A stretch of DNA of 64,000 nucleotides from CAWAYH01 sp963786195 (GTDB lineage Bacteria; Acidobacteriota; Vicinamibacteria; Vicinamibacterales; 2-12-FULL-66-21): assembly GCA_963786195.1 (NCBI GenBank), contig CAWAYH010000014.1:159375-223374 (forward strand), given 5' to 3'. The notes beneath the pieces were generated by a model. It saw only the letters and a list, made by a program, of their open reading frames with translations. It did no database searches and was not told the origin of the DNA. This document shows positions 19,744-30,100 of this stretch, piece by piece; position 1 is the first letter of the stretch; every line of letters begins with the position of its first letter. Made by a program: the position numbers and the translations under genes.

Positions 19744-20967
19744 CTACGCCACGACCGGCGCCGCGAACGCCGGCGCCGTGACCAGCGCAGCCGCGCCCTG
19801 GAGGCGCGGATACTCCGAAGCGGGGACCGGGAGAATCTCGGTGGCCGCCGCGCTGGGCGTCAGCGCCCGCTCTCTGAACGCCGCGCGGACGTCCGCCTCG
19901 ATCAGGTCCCAGGCCGCGGTGATCTCGCCGCCCACATACACGCGGGCCGGATCGAAGACGTTCACCACCGACACGAGTCCCACGCCGAGGTACCGGCCCG
20001 TCGTCTGAACCGCGGCGCGCGCCTTGGCGTCTCCGCCGCGGGCGCGAGCGATGAGGTCCTCCATGGTGAAAAGCTGCTCGGCTTCCGGCAGGGCGTCGGG
20101 CGGCTCCGCCGGATGTCCGAAGTAGCGCGCGAGCGTCGCGCGGTTGGAGACGTAGGCCTCCCAGCACCCGTTGGCGCCGCACGAGCAGCGCGGACCGTCC
20201 AGCGCCAGCGGCACGTGACCGAACTCGCCGGCCACGTTGTGCCGTCCCCGGAGCAGTTCCCCGTGAATGACGGCGCCAATGCCGAGGCCGTCGGACACGG
20301 TCACGAAGACGAGGTCACCCGTCGCCGTTGGAGCTTGTGCGTGCATGGCCCACAACTGCGCGAGCGCGCAGGCACGGCCGGAGTTCTCGAGGTGCACCGG
20401 CACGCCGAGCGCGCGCGTCAAGGGTTCCAGCAGATCGACGTTGCGCCAGCCGAGTGTCGGCGCGTGCAGCACGCGCAGCGTCGACTGCTCGATCATCCCC
20501 GGGACCGACACGCCAACACCCTCGCAGGCTTCGAGCCCGCCGAACTCTTCGAGCATGGCGCGAATGCGACGGTCCAGAGTCCGAACCAGCTGGCGCGGGT
20601 CGCGCACGGTCGGAAACCCGACGACGCCGCTCAGGGGCTTGCCCAGCAGATCCGCCAGCATCAGAGAGGTCTGGGTCGATCGGATGTCGACGGCGATCAC
20701 CGTCCGGCGGCGGGAGGCGATGTAGAGGAACGTCGGGCGGCGGCCGCGTACGGTTTCGCCGCTGGCGCCCTCGATGACGAGCCCCGCGTCGAGCAGGTCG
20801 TTGACGATGAGGCTGACCGAGCCGCGGCGGACGCCCATGGTGCGGGCGAGGTCGGCGCGGGAGATGGGCTGATGGGCGCGGACGAGGTTGAGCACGATCC
20901 GGCGATTGATTTCGCGGGAGGTGCCCTGGGTGGCGATTTGAAAGCGGCCCGGGTCGATCTTTCGCAT
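19744..20967 (-). CDS. ROK-family transcriptional repressor (NagC/XylR type)
   Basis: A 407-aa regulator: an N-terminal winged helix-turn-helix (about residues 18-65, RADLARTMGVRRGSVSLIVN) followed by a ROK sugar-binding domain. The ROK zinc site is complete: H251 in GEFGHVPL and the cysteines of CSCGANGCWE (C261, C263, C268). The kinase-type ENDxN motif is changed to ENSGRA (S196 in place of Asp), which fits a sugar sensor without kinase activity. It probably represses the fucosidase/galactosidase genes and is released by a sugar or sugar derivative. An 8-bp inverted repeat at 21064-21091 upstream is a candidate operator. It is the first gene of the leftward cluster. Confidence 0.9.
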   Translation of the reverse strand: MRKIDPGRFQIATQGTSREINRRIVLNLVRAHQPISRADLARTMGVRRGSVSLIVNDLLDAGLVIEGASGETVRGRRPTFLYIASRRRTVIAVDIRSTQTSLMLADLLGKPLSGVVGFPTVRDPRQLVRTLDRRIRAMLEEFGGLEACEGVGVSVPGMIEQSTLRVLHAPTLGWRNVDLLEPLTRALGVPVHLENSGRACALAQLWAMHAQAPTATGDLVFVTVSDGLGIGAVIHGELLRGRHNVAGEFGHVPLALDGPRCSCGANGCWEAYVSNRATLARYFGHPAEPPDALPEAEQLFTMEDLIARARGGDAKARAAVQTTGRYLGVGLVSVVNVFDPARVYVGGEITAAWDLIEADVRAAFRERALTPSAAATEILPVPASEYPRLQGAAALVTAPAFAAPVVA

Positions 20968-21063
20968 TAGTCTAAGACAATGACGAATTATCGTTTTCTA
21001 CCCGTCGTCTGATCCGCCGTAACGTCCGAAAGCGCTTACTGTAACGCTTAAGGGACGCGTCTT

Positions 21064-21091
21064 TTGGCTAAAGTAGGGACAAATTAGCCAA
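21064..21091. promoter_or_regulatory. candidate ROK operator, TTGGCTAA-N12-TTAGCCAA
   Basis: A perfect 8-bp inverted repeat with a 12-bp spacer lies 97 bp upstream of the ROK start, in an unusually AT-rich stretch for this genome. ROK repressors of the XylR/NagC group bind palindromes of similar size ending in TTA/TAA-type half-sites. The site is also 31 bp beyond the end of the VWFA gene, so it most likely controls the leftward ROK operon. Binding is inferred. Confidence 0.5.
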
Positions 21092-21121
21092 GGCGGGGGC
21101 CGATGTCAAGAGGAAATTCGT

Positions 21122-22957
21122 CTAGCGCGTCTTTCGCAGCGTCCGGGTAATCCGCCCCGACCACTGCCCTTCCACGCTGACCGTGGCGCGGACGATGTAG
21201 TCGCCAGGGTGGAGCGATCCAATCGGAATGGCAAAGGTCCCGATGAAGCGATCCTCGCCGGTAATGGGTTTCATCGCACCCGGGATCGTGAGGAGCGCCG
21301 GCCCGTTCATCGTGCCGGCGATTTCCGCCGTCACCGAGACCGGCGCGCCGCCCGCCCGTCCGTACACATCGAAGTAGCCAAGGGCCACCGGCTCCGCGCC
21401 GAACTGCATCCGCGGCACGAAGCCGCCACGGCGCGACAGACCCAGCACCAGCCCGCTGACCTTCAACGGTCCGGCCGCCGCCAGGCCCGCCTCGACTTCG
21501 TAGTCCGCGGTGCCGCTGCGCCCGGATTCGTCCGTTGCCGCCACGCGGAGGCGGTACGTCCCGGGACGCGGCGCGACGAGCGCGCCCATGACGATCGGAC
21601 CGGCGATATCTCGCGGTTCAGCCGTCCATTGCGACGTCAGCCGGCCGCTTTCGTCGAACAGACCCGCCGCGGCCGCCGCGAGCTTCACGGTCGGCTCGAC
21701 GGGCTCCATGATGCAGACGACTTTCAGCCGCCCATCCTCGGGGTTGGTCGACACGTAGCCGACGCCCCGCAGCGGGAGATCGCGGAACACGCGTCCTTCA
21801 CGCAGCATCGTCCGTGGCGTGAGCGTCTGCGGCTTGCTGCCGGCGCGGTCCGACGGCCTCGGCATCGTGATTTGCGGTCGCACACGCACGAGCAGCCCTT
21901 CGCGGATGACCCGCACATCGAGCTGACGGCTCACGCCGTTCCGGTCGCCGGCGCTGGGTTCGAACCCGAGGACGTAGTACGCGGACGTTTCGCGCGCGAT
22001 GCGGACCAGCGTCGATTCGCCGCTCGCGGCCAGCGACATGCGATGGGCTCCGGTCACGCCGGCGAGATGCTCGAGTCCCTCGAGCGGGTTGTCCGATCCG
22101 ACGAAGCCGGCGCCCGCGATGTTCTCCGTCTGCGCCGCGCCCGGCTTGATCATCAGGTCTTCAGGCTGGATGACATAGAAGCTGACGTGGGCCGCGCCCG
22201 CTGCGTCGCCGAGCTGCGCGAACATCTCCGTCGTCAGCTCGCATGGACCGGGCGCGCGCGTGATGACCGAATCGCGCCGCGGACCGGCCATCCCCGACGA
22301 GACGAACAGCACGGTCGATGGCCCTTCGATCGCGCCGAGCCCCGATGCGAGGCCGGTGAGCGATTCGAGCGTGCGGCGCGTACGGCACGCCATCTCGGAG
22401 CCGCCCTCGTTCGGAGACCCCTGTCCGCCGATCTTCAACATTTCGGCGCGAACCCGCTCGTGATCGGTCGTGAGGTTTGTCTTGAATCCGCCATACGGCA
22501 TCGTGACGAGCCCGACGCGATCGCGCGGTGAGAGGCTCTTGAGGAATCGTTCGATGGCCGCGCGAAGCGGACGTTCCCGGCCCGGACGGAACGAATCGTC
22601 CTCGATGGCAATCACGAACGATCGACCGGCGTCGGCAGCGGCGTTGCTGCCGAACGGCGGCGGAAGCGGGACGGCTTCGGGAGCGCCATCGACGGACGGT
22701 GTCGCCGCGACGGGGATCCACTCGAGCCATTTCAACTGGCGCGGCCGGCCATCGACGCGGACCTGTACTTCCTCGGGCTTCAAGTCGGCGACAGGCTGCC
22801 CGTCGATCGTGACGGCGTAGAAGTCGACAGCGATCGTGTCGAGCGGCCGCGACGGTTGACTGCTCTGCGAATGCGATGACGGCACCGCGGCGAGCGTGGC
22901 ACACGCGCATGCGGCACCGAGGACGAGTCGTCCATGCGCGCGCGCGTCACGGTTCAT
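21122..22957 (-). CDS. VWFA-related acidobacterial secreted protein
   Basis: A 611-aa exported protein of the acidobacterial VWFA-related type. The family start is clear: an N-terminal signal, then DTIAVDFYAVTIDGQPVADL and EEVQVRVDGRPRQLKWLEWI. A von Willebrand A-like domain follows (RSFVIAIEDDSFRPG; SPRDRVGLVTMP; STVLFVSSGMAG), then ETSAYYVLGFEP and a C-terminal beta region. The MIDAS DxSxS motif is degenerate (IEDDSF), so metal-dependent adhesion is uncertain. The role of the family is unknown; a periplasmic or surface binding protein is likely. I prefer the ATG at 22957 because it gives a compact signal peptide; an in-frame start at 22993 is possible. Confidence 0.82.
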   Translation of the reverse strand: MNRDARAHGRLVLGAACACATLAAVPSSHSQSSQPSRPLDTIAVDFYAVTIDGQPVADLKPEEVQVRVDGRPRQLKWLEWIPVAATPSVDGAPEAVPLPPPFGSNAAADAGRSFVIAIEDDSFRPGRERPLRAAIERFLKSLSPRDRVGLVTMPYGGFKTNLTTDHERVRAEMLKIGGQGSPNEGGSEMACRTRRTLESLTGLASGLGAIEGPSTVLFVSSGMAGPRRDSVITRAPGPCELTTEMFAQLGDAAGAAHVSFYVIQPEDLMIKPGAAQTENIAGAGFVGSDNPLEGLEHLAGVTGAHRMSLAASGESTLVRIARETSAYYVLGFEPSAGDRNGVSRQLDVRVIREGLLVRVRPQITMPRPSDRAGSKPQTLTPRTMLREGRVFRDLPLRGVGYVSTNPEDGRLKVVCIMEPVEPTVKLAAAAAGLFDESGRLTSQWTAEPRDIAGPIVMGALVAPRPGTYRLRVAATDESGRSGTADYEVEAGLAAAGPLKVSGLVLGLSRRGGFVPRMQFGAEPVALGYFDVYGRAGGAPVSVTAEIAGTMNGPALLTIPGAMKPITGEDRFIGTFAIPIGSLHPGDYIVRATVSVEGQWSGRITRTLRKTR

Positions 22958-23207
22958 GCGCAACAGAATAGTCCTGTTTGGCGTCGCCGACACATCCCAC
23001 TCGAGAGCGTGTGACCGATGGTCGTGCTGAAGTGTTGGACGGCATTTCTGGCGGCGCGGGCGACCTCAAAACGCTGAAGAACACTTCGCGGAACGAGCCC
23101 GTTCTGCGCTAAATCCAGCCCATTTCCGTTGATTCCGCTTCTCTCTGCTTCCTAAAGTGGCGTGATACCTCGTCAGTTGGTCTCGAAGTGAATGGGAGGA
23201 GCACTTC

Positions 23208-26200
23208 ATGAAGCGCAGTCTTTCACGGCTGGTGCTGACGTGTGTACTCGCGACGTTCGCGAGCGCACTCCTTAGCGCGCAAGGTACAGCGACCTCGTCC
23301 ATCTCGGGCGTCGTCGTCGACACGGGCGGCGGCGTCGTACCCGGCGCCTCCGTCGTCGTCACGAACAACGGGAACGGCTCGAGCTTCGAGACGATCTCGA
23401 ACACGGACGGCGTGTTCTCCGTGCCGGCGCTTCCCGCCGGCGTATACACAGTCACCGTGTCGCTGGCCGGATTCAAGACGGCCATCCTCAACGAAGTGCG
23501 GCTGCAGCTCGGCACGCCCGCCGCCGTCAAGGCGACGCTCGAGGTCGGCAGCCTCGAAGAGACCGTGATCGTCACGACGAGCAGCGACGTCGTGAACACG
23601 CAGACCGCGACCATCTCGGCGACGCTCAACGTCGATCAGATCAACAAGCTGCCGATGTCGACCCGGAACGCGCTCAACGCGGTGACGTTCCTGCCTGGCG
23701 TCAACACGAGGGGCATCAACCGCGACTCGAACTTCAACGGGCTCCCGGATTCCTTCGTCGCGATCAGCCTGGACGGCGTGAACAACAACGACAACTTCAA
23801 CAAGTCGACCGAGGGTCTGTTCGCGATGGTGACGCCGCGCCAGGACGCGGTCGAGGCGGTCACGGTGACGACGGCCGTCGGCGGGGCGGACGTCGGGGGG
23901 CATGGCGCCGTCTCGATCAACTTTGCGACCCGCTCGGGCACCAACCGGTTCACCGGCAGCGCCTACGAGTACTTCCGCGCGCCCGAGCTGAACTCGAACT
24001 ACTTCTTCAACACGCTCAACAGCCTGCCCAAGAACGAGGTCAAGGTGAATCAGTACGGCTTCCGGCAGGGCGGCCCCATCGTCATCCCGAAGCTGTACGA
24101 CGGCCGCGGCAAGGCTTTCTTCTTCGTCAACTACGAAGAGCTCCGGCTCCCGAACAACGTGACGCGGACGCGGACGGTGCTGAATCCGGACGCGCAGCGC
24201 GGCATTTTCAGGTGGGACGTCACATCGGGCGGCGTGACGCAGACGGTCGAGCGCGACCTGCTGGCGATGGGCGCCGCCAACGGCGTCATCAGCACGCCCG
24301 ATCCGCTCGTCGCCACCCTGCTCAATCAGATCCGATCGGCGATGGGATCGACCGGCGTCATCAACGCGACGAGCGATCGGAACACGACGAGCTACGTGTG
24401 GCAGAGCCCCGGCAACCAGACCGAGAAACAGCCGGTCGTCCGCATCGACTACAACCTGACCGACAAGCACCGGCTGAGCGGCGTCTACAACTGGCAGGTC
24501 GTCATCCGCGATCCCGATCACCTTAATAACGACGACGTCCGCTTCCCGGGATTTCCAAACTACGCGAGATACGAATCGTATCGGCCCCTGTCGTCGGGCA
24601 CGCTGCGATCCACGCTGTCATCGAACCTCGTCAACGAGCTGCGCGGCGGAATCCGCTGGGGACCCGGCTACTTCGGCATGGAGGCCAGCAGCGGCGCCCA
24701 CACGTTCGAGGGGTCCGATTTCTACGCGATCGACCTCTCGAACAACGACGACCTGAACCTGACCAACTGGTTCCAGCAGAACGGCATGAACTGGCGGAGT
24801 GCGTGGAGCTGGAACATCGACGACACGCTCAACTGGCAGCGTGGGACCCACAGCCTCAGCTTCGGCGGGTCGCTGTTCTTCGGTCACGTCTGGGAGAAGT
24901 CGCAGCAGGTCGTGCCCGGCATCACGTTCGACATGGCGGCGGCCGATCCGGCCACGGCCATGTTCAGCGCGGCCAATGTCCCGGGCGCGTCGAACGCGGC
25001 GCTGAGTGACGCGCAGGATCTGTTCGCACTGCTGACGGGACGCGTGAACTCCTTCACCAGCCAGGCCGTCCTCGGGGAGGAGTCGAATGTCTACGAGTAC
25101 CTCGGCACGCGCACGCGCGCCGGAAAGATGAACGAGTACTCGCTCTTCGCGCAGGATTCCTGGCGCATGACGCCGACGCTCACGCTCAACGCGGGCGTCC
25201 GGTGGGACCTGCAGATGCCGTTCACGCCCGTGAACGACATCCTGTCGCAATCGACGCTGGCGGACGCGTGCGGCATCTCGGGGTTCGCACCGAACGGCGA
25301 CTGCCGGTTCTACGACCCGACGGCGACGGGCGGCAAGACGCCGAACTTCGTCGAGTTCAGCACAGGCAGCCGCGGGTACAAGACCGACTGGAACAACGTC
25401 GCGCCCAACGTGGGCGTCGCGTGGCGGCCGAACGTGCAGGAGGGCTGGCTCCGCACGCTGTTCGGCGATCCCGAGCAGGCGACGGTGCGCGCCGGCTTCT
25501 CGATGGTGTACGACCGCCAGGGCATGGCGATTTTCACCGGTCAGTACGGGGCCAATCCCGGCAGCACGCTCAGCCTGACCCGCAGTGAAGCGAACGGCCT
25601 GCTCGTGCCCGCCGGTTCCGGCCAGACGTGGCCTGTGCTCCTGCGGGATTCGAGCCGCCTGCCGGCGCCAGGTCCGTGCCCCGCGGGAGTCATCAACGCG
25701 GGCTGCATTCCCGAGGCGCCGTCGTACCCGATTCCGGTGCGGGCGAACCGGGCGGACAGCATCAACACGTTCCATCCGGACATCCAGATCGCCTACGCGC
25801 GCTCGTGGACCGTCAGCTTCCAGCGGGCGCTGTCGCGTGACATGGCCGTCGACATCCGCTACGTGGGAACCCGCGGCGTCAACCAGTGGACCGAGGTCAA
25901 CTACAACGGCGCCGACGACCGCAACATCATCGAGAACGGGTTCTACAACGAGTTCCAGCTCGCCATGGCGAACCTGCACGCGAACAACGCCTCGGGGATC
26001 ACGAACCGGGCGGGATCGTTCGCCTACTTCGGACCCGGCAGCGGAACGAACCCGCTGCCAATCTACCTGGCGTATTTCAACGGATCGACGGACGTCAACA
26101 GCGCGGCGGCCTACTCGGGCGCCAACTGGACCAACACGACGTTTGCCGGCCGCCTGGTCCGCGTGAGCCCGAATCCGGGTGGCGCCGCCGGGGACCTCGA

Positions 26201-27134
26201 CGGCAACCAGACGCGGCGCGACAACGCCGCGCGAGCCGGACTGACGCCGAACTTCTTCGTCATCAACCCGGCCGTCAACGAGTCGAACGTCTACGAAAGC
26301 GCCGCGTTCAGCGACTACCACGCGCTGCAGATCGAGCTGCGGCGCCGCCTGTCGCGCGGGTTCCAGATCAACGGCAGCTATCAGTACGCGCTCGAGGGCG
26401 GCTCGGCGTACCAGGGCCGGCGCTACGGACGCGTGATGAACCCGACGGCCAACGTCAGGCATGCCATCAAGACGCAATGGGACTACAGCGTGCCAGTCGG
26501 ACGCGGCCGGCGGTTCGGCGCCGACCTGAGCCCGATCCTCGATGGCGTGGTCGGCGGCTGGGAATTCAGCGGCGCGGGCCGGATCCAGGCGTCGCATGGT
26601 GAACTTCGGCAACGTCCGCCTGGTGGGCATGACGGTCGACGACGTCACCGACGCTGTACAGGTATCGAGGTGCGACCGAACCCGACGAGCGGAGCGCCGA
26701 CGGTCTACCTGCTGCCGCAGGACATCATCGACAACACGCGCCGGGCGTTCAGCCTGAGCACGACGTCGGCAAGCGGCTACTCGAGCCTGGGCGTGCCGGA
26801 GGGCCGCTACTTCGCGCCCGCCAACGGTCCGGACTGCATCCAGCTCCGGGCCGGCGACTGCGCGCCGCGGACGGTACTCGTGCGCACGCCGTTCTTCACT
26901 CGCTTCGACATCGGGCTGACCAAGCGTTTCCCGGTTCGCGGCGCGATGAATTTCGAGCTGCGGTTCGACCTGCTGAACGTGTTCGACAACATCAACTTCA
27001 CGACGACGAACGCGAACAACACACCCGGCGCGGGCGCCAACATCTTCACGACAACCACCGCGTACCAGGACTTCAACAACCAGTTCGATCCTGGCGGGCG
27101 GCTCGGGCAAGTCGTTTTCAGACTGAACTGGTAA
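23208..27134 (+). CDS. Oar-like TonB-dependent outer-membrane receptor 1
   Basis: A 1308-aa outer-membrane receptor. Parts: signal peptide (LVLTCVLATFASALLSAQG), a carboxypeptidase-regulatory beta-sandwich (about residues 30-110, SGVVVDTGGGVVPGASV), a plug-like segment (LPMSTRNALNAVTFLPGVNT; ISLDGVNNNDNF), and a long beta-barrel ending GGRLGQVVFRLNW. The barrel shows family landmarks (FATRSGTNRFTGSAYEYFR; FAQDSWRMTPTLTLNAGVRW). Such receptors import oligosaccharides or peptides using TonB energy. A GGGAGGAG ribosome site lies at 23194-23201. Two compensating frame breaks near 26595 and 26660 scramble about 25 residues; the true sequence in the other frame reads MVNFGNVRLVGMTVDDVTD. Otherwise the gene is complete. 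Confidence 0.92.
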   Translation: MKRSLSRLVLTCVLATFASALLSAQGTATSSISGVVVDTGGGVVPGASVVVTNNGNGSSFETISNTDGVFSVPALPAGVYTVTVSLAGFKTAILNEVRLQLGTPAAVKATLEVGSLEETVIVTTSSDVVNTQTATISATLNVDQINKLPMSTRNALNAVTFLPGVNTRGINRDSNFNGLPDSFVAISLDGVNNNDNFNKSTEGLFAMVTPRQDAVEAVTVTTAVGGADVGGHGAVSINFATRSGTNRFTGSAYEYFRAPELNSNYFFNTLNSLPKNEVKVNQYGFRQGGPIVIPKLYDGRGKAFFFVNYEELRLPNNVTRTRTVLNPDAQRGIFRWDVTSGGVTQTVERDLLAMGAANGVISTPDPLVATLLNQIRSAMGSTGVINATSDRNTTSYVWQSPGNQTEKQPVVRIDYNLTDKHRLSGVYNWQVVIRDPDHLNNDDVRFPGFPNYARYESYRPLSSGTLRSTLSSNLVNELRGGIRWGPGYFGMEASSGAHTFEGSDFYAIDLSNNDDLNLTNWFQQNGMNWRSAWSWNIDDTLNWQRGTHSLSFGGSLFFGHVWEKSQQVVPGITFDMAAADPATAMFSAANVPGASNAALSDAQDLFALLTGRVNSFTSQAVLGEESNVYEYLGTRTRAGKMNEYSLFAQDSWRMTPTLTLNAGVRWDLQMPFTPVNDILSQSTLADACGISGFAPNGDCRFYDPTATGGKTPNFVEFSTGSRGYKTDWNNVAPNVGVAWRPNVQEGWLRTLFGDPEQATVRAGFSMVYDRQGMAIFTGQYGANPGSTLSLTRSEANGLLVPAGSGQTWPVLLRDSSRLPAPGPCPAGVINAGCIPEAPSYPIPVRANRADSINTFHPDIQIAYARSWTVSFQRALSRDMAVDIRYVGTRGVNQWTEVNYNGADDRNIIENGFYNEFQLAMANLHANNASGITNRAGSFAYFGPGSGTNPLPIYLAYFNGSTDVNSAAAYSGANWTNTTFAGRLVRVSPNPGGAAGDLDGNQTRRDNAARAGLTPNFFVINPAVNESNVYESAAFSDYHALQIELRRRLSRGFQINGSYQYALEGGSAYQGRRYGRVMNPTANVRHAIKTQWDYSVPVGRGRRFGADLSPILDGVVGGWEFSGAGRIQASHGELRQRPPGGHDGRRRHRRCTGIEVRPNPTSGAPTVYLLPQDIIDNTRRAFSLSTTSASGYSSLGVPEGRYFAPANGPDCIQLRAGDCAPRTVLVRTPFFTRFDIGLTKRFPVRGAMNFELRFDLLNVFDNINFTTTNANNTPGAGANIFTTTTAYQDFNNQFDPGGRLGQVVFRLNW

Positions 27135-27175
27135 CTCGAACCTGAACAACCTGTTTGAGTTGGGAGGAACAACTC

Positions 27176-30100
27176 ATGCGAATCATCAAGGTAATGTGCG
27201 CAGCCGCGCTGATGGCGTTTGCGCTCGCGGGTGCAGTGGTGCGTGCGCAGGGGACGGCGAATTCAGCACTGGCCGGCGTCGTGGTGGACACGGCCGGCGG
27301 CGTCGTACCGGGCGCGAACGTCGTCGTCAAGAACAACGCGACGGGCGGGACGTTCGAGACCACCACGAACACGTCGGGAGTGTTCTCCCTCCCCGCGCTG
27401 GATCCGGGCACCTACACGGTCACGATCTCGCTCGACGGATTCCGGTACGGTCGTCATCAGCGACGTCAGGCTGCTCGCGGCCAATCCAGGAAACATCAAG
27501 GCAGTCCTCGAAGTCGGCAGCCTCTCGGAGACCGTCGAGGTCAAGGGCGGCACCGAACTGATTCAGACCAAGACAGCGACCGTCTCGTCCACGATCACGA
27601 CGGAACAGATCACGAACCTTCCGCTGGTGTCGCGAAACGCGTTGAACTTCGTCGTGTTCATGCCGGGCGTCGAGACGTCGGGCGGGCCGCGCGGGTCGAC
27701 GATCATGGGGCTGCCGCAGAACACGATCAGCGTGATGATCGACGGCGTCAACGTGAACAACAACTTCCAGTCCACCGACGGATTCTTCTCGATGATTACG
27801 CCGCGGCTGGACGCGATCGAGGAAGTCACGGTCACGGGCGCAACGCCGACGGCCGATCAGGCGGCGCTGGGCGCCGTGCAGGTCTCGTTCGTCACCCGCT
27901 CGGGCACGAACAAGCTCGATGGCAGCCTCTACCACTACTTCCGCCATCCCGATCTGAACTCGAACTACTATTTCAACAAGATCCGCGGCCTCGAGCGCAA
28001 CGAGGTCATCGTGCATCAGTACGGGGGACGCGTCGGCGGACCGATCGTCATCCCGGGACTGTTCGACGGCAGGAACCGGGCGTTCTTCTTCTTCAACCAG
28101 GAGGAGTTCTACCAGCCGACCGAAGCCTCGCGCACGCGCTCGATCCTGCACCCGCTCGCGCAACAGGGCGTCTTCAGGTACAACGTGACGGTTGACGGCG
28201 TTCAGCAGACGAGATCCGTGAACCTGCTGGATCTGGCCGCGCGTTTCAACCAGATTACGGCGCTGGACCCGACGACGAGCAGCGTGCTGGCCCGCATCCG
28301 GTCGGCCGCCGGCACGACGGGAACGATCACCGACCAGACCAACCCGAACACGCAGCAGTACTTCTATCAGAGCGCCGGCACCAACACGACGCACGCGCCG
28401 ACCGGCCGCGTCGACGTCAACCTGACGAACAACCACCGGCTGAGCGGGTCGTATTCGTGGGGCAAGCTCCTGACGAGCCCGGACATCCTGAACAACAACG
28501 ATGCGCCATTCCCGGGGTTCCCGAACATCGGCGAGACGCCGTCGTATCGCACCGTTGGATCGACCAGCCTGCGCTCGACGCTTTCGTCGAACATGGTCAA
28601 CGAGCTGCGTGGCGGCTGGCAATGGTCACCGCTCTGGTTCTCCACGAACGTCACGCCGGACCAGTTCGCGCAGCAGGGTGGATTCGGCTGGAACTACGGC
28701 AACAACGGCGCCAACATGCTTGGCACGACGACGCCGGGGAACCTGACGGGCCTCGAAGAGCGCAACACCACGAACTGGAGCCTGGAGAACACGCTGAACT
28801 GGCTGCGCCGCGACCACAGCTTCACGCTCGGCGGCTCGTTCCTGCAGATCAACCACGTCAGAACGGTATGGAACGCCGTGCCGCAGATCACGTTCGGTAC
28901 CGACCAGGACCGCGACCCGGCAGCGCTCGCGGGAATGTTCACCGGCGGCGCCAACGGGACGCTCCCGGGCGCGTCCACGGCGAACCTGACCGACGCGCGG
29001 AACCTTTACGGCCTCCTCACGGGTCGCATGACGGCGATCAACGGCACCGCGCGGCTGAGCGAAACCACGAATCAGTACCAGTACCTCGGCCCGCGCACCG
29101 AGCGCGTGCGGATGAACGAAATCGGCCTGTTCGCGCAGGACTCGTGGCGGGTCACACCCGCCCTGACGCTGAACTACGGCGTCCGCTGGGAACTGCAGCT
29201 GCCGATGCAGCCGCGCAACGACTCGTTCTCGATGTCGACGCTCGCGGACCTGTGCGGCGTATCCGGCACCGGATCGGGCCCGGGCGGACGCGACTGCAAC
29301 CTGTTCATGCCCAACACCCTGACCGGCATCCATCCACAGTACGTGCAGTACAACAGCGGCAACCCCGGCTACGACACCGACTGGAACAATTTCGCGCCGA
29401 ACGTCGGCGTGGCCTGGCGGCCGAACGTCGAAACCGGGTGGCTGCGCACGCTGCTCGGCGACCCCGAACAGGCGACTGTCCGCGCCGGCTACTCGCTGGC
29501 GTTCACGCGCGAGCGCATGGATCGCTTCACCGGCCTCTACGGCGCGAACCCCGGCGCCGCCATCAACGCCAATCGCACCGGGAATCAGACCAACCTCGTG
29601 CTGCCCGGCGAGAGCTGGCCGATCCTGCTCAGCCAGACGGCTCGTCTCGGTCCGCCGCCGATCCCGACGACCCCGGCGTATCCGCTGTCGCCGACGTTCG
29701 CCGCCGGCGACGACGTGAATATCTTCGACCCGCGGATCAGCGTGCCGAGCACGCGCTCGTGGTCGATCGGACTCCAGCGCGCGATCTCGCGTGACAGCGC
29801 CGTCGACATCCGCTACGTCGGCACGCGCCTCGTCGGGGGCTGGGCGACCGAGAACTGGAACGAGGTCAACGTATTCGAGAACGGCTTCCTCAACGAGTTC
29901 AAGGCCGCGCAGGCGAATCTGCGCGCGCACGTCCTCGCGGGATGCGGCACGACGGGCAACCCGGCGTGCTCGTTCGCGTATCGCGGTCCGGGCACGGGGA
30001 CCTCTCCGCTGCCGATCTACCTCGCCTATTTCAGCGGCCTGTCCGGCTCTCGGGCCGGCGACCCGACAGCCTACACGGCCGACGACAGTTCAGCAACAGC

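Noticed and set aside
17583..19781. A 732-codon open frame on the plus strand across GH36/GH29
   Set aside because: It is antisense to two well-supported glycosidases and contains no recognisable protein motif.
24618..27149. An 843-codon open frame on the minus strand opposite the first TonB receptor
   Set aside because: Its composition is the Arg/Val/Asp-rich pattern produced by the antisense of GC-rich coding sequence, with no domain motif; the plus-strand receptor is clearly real.
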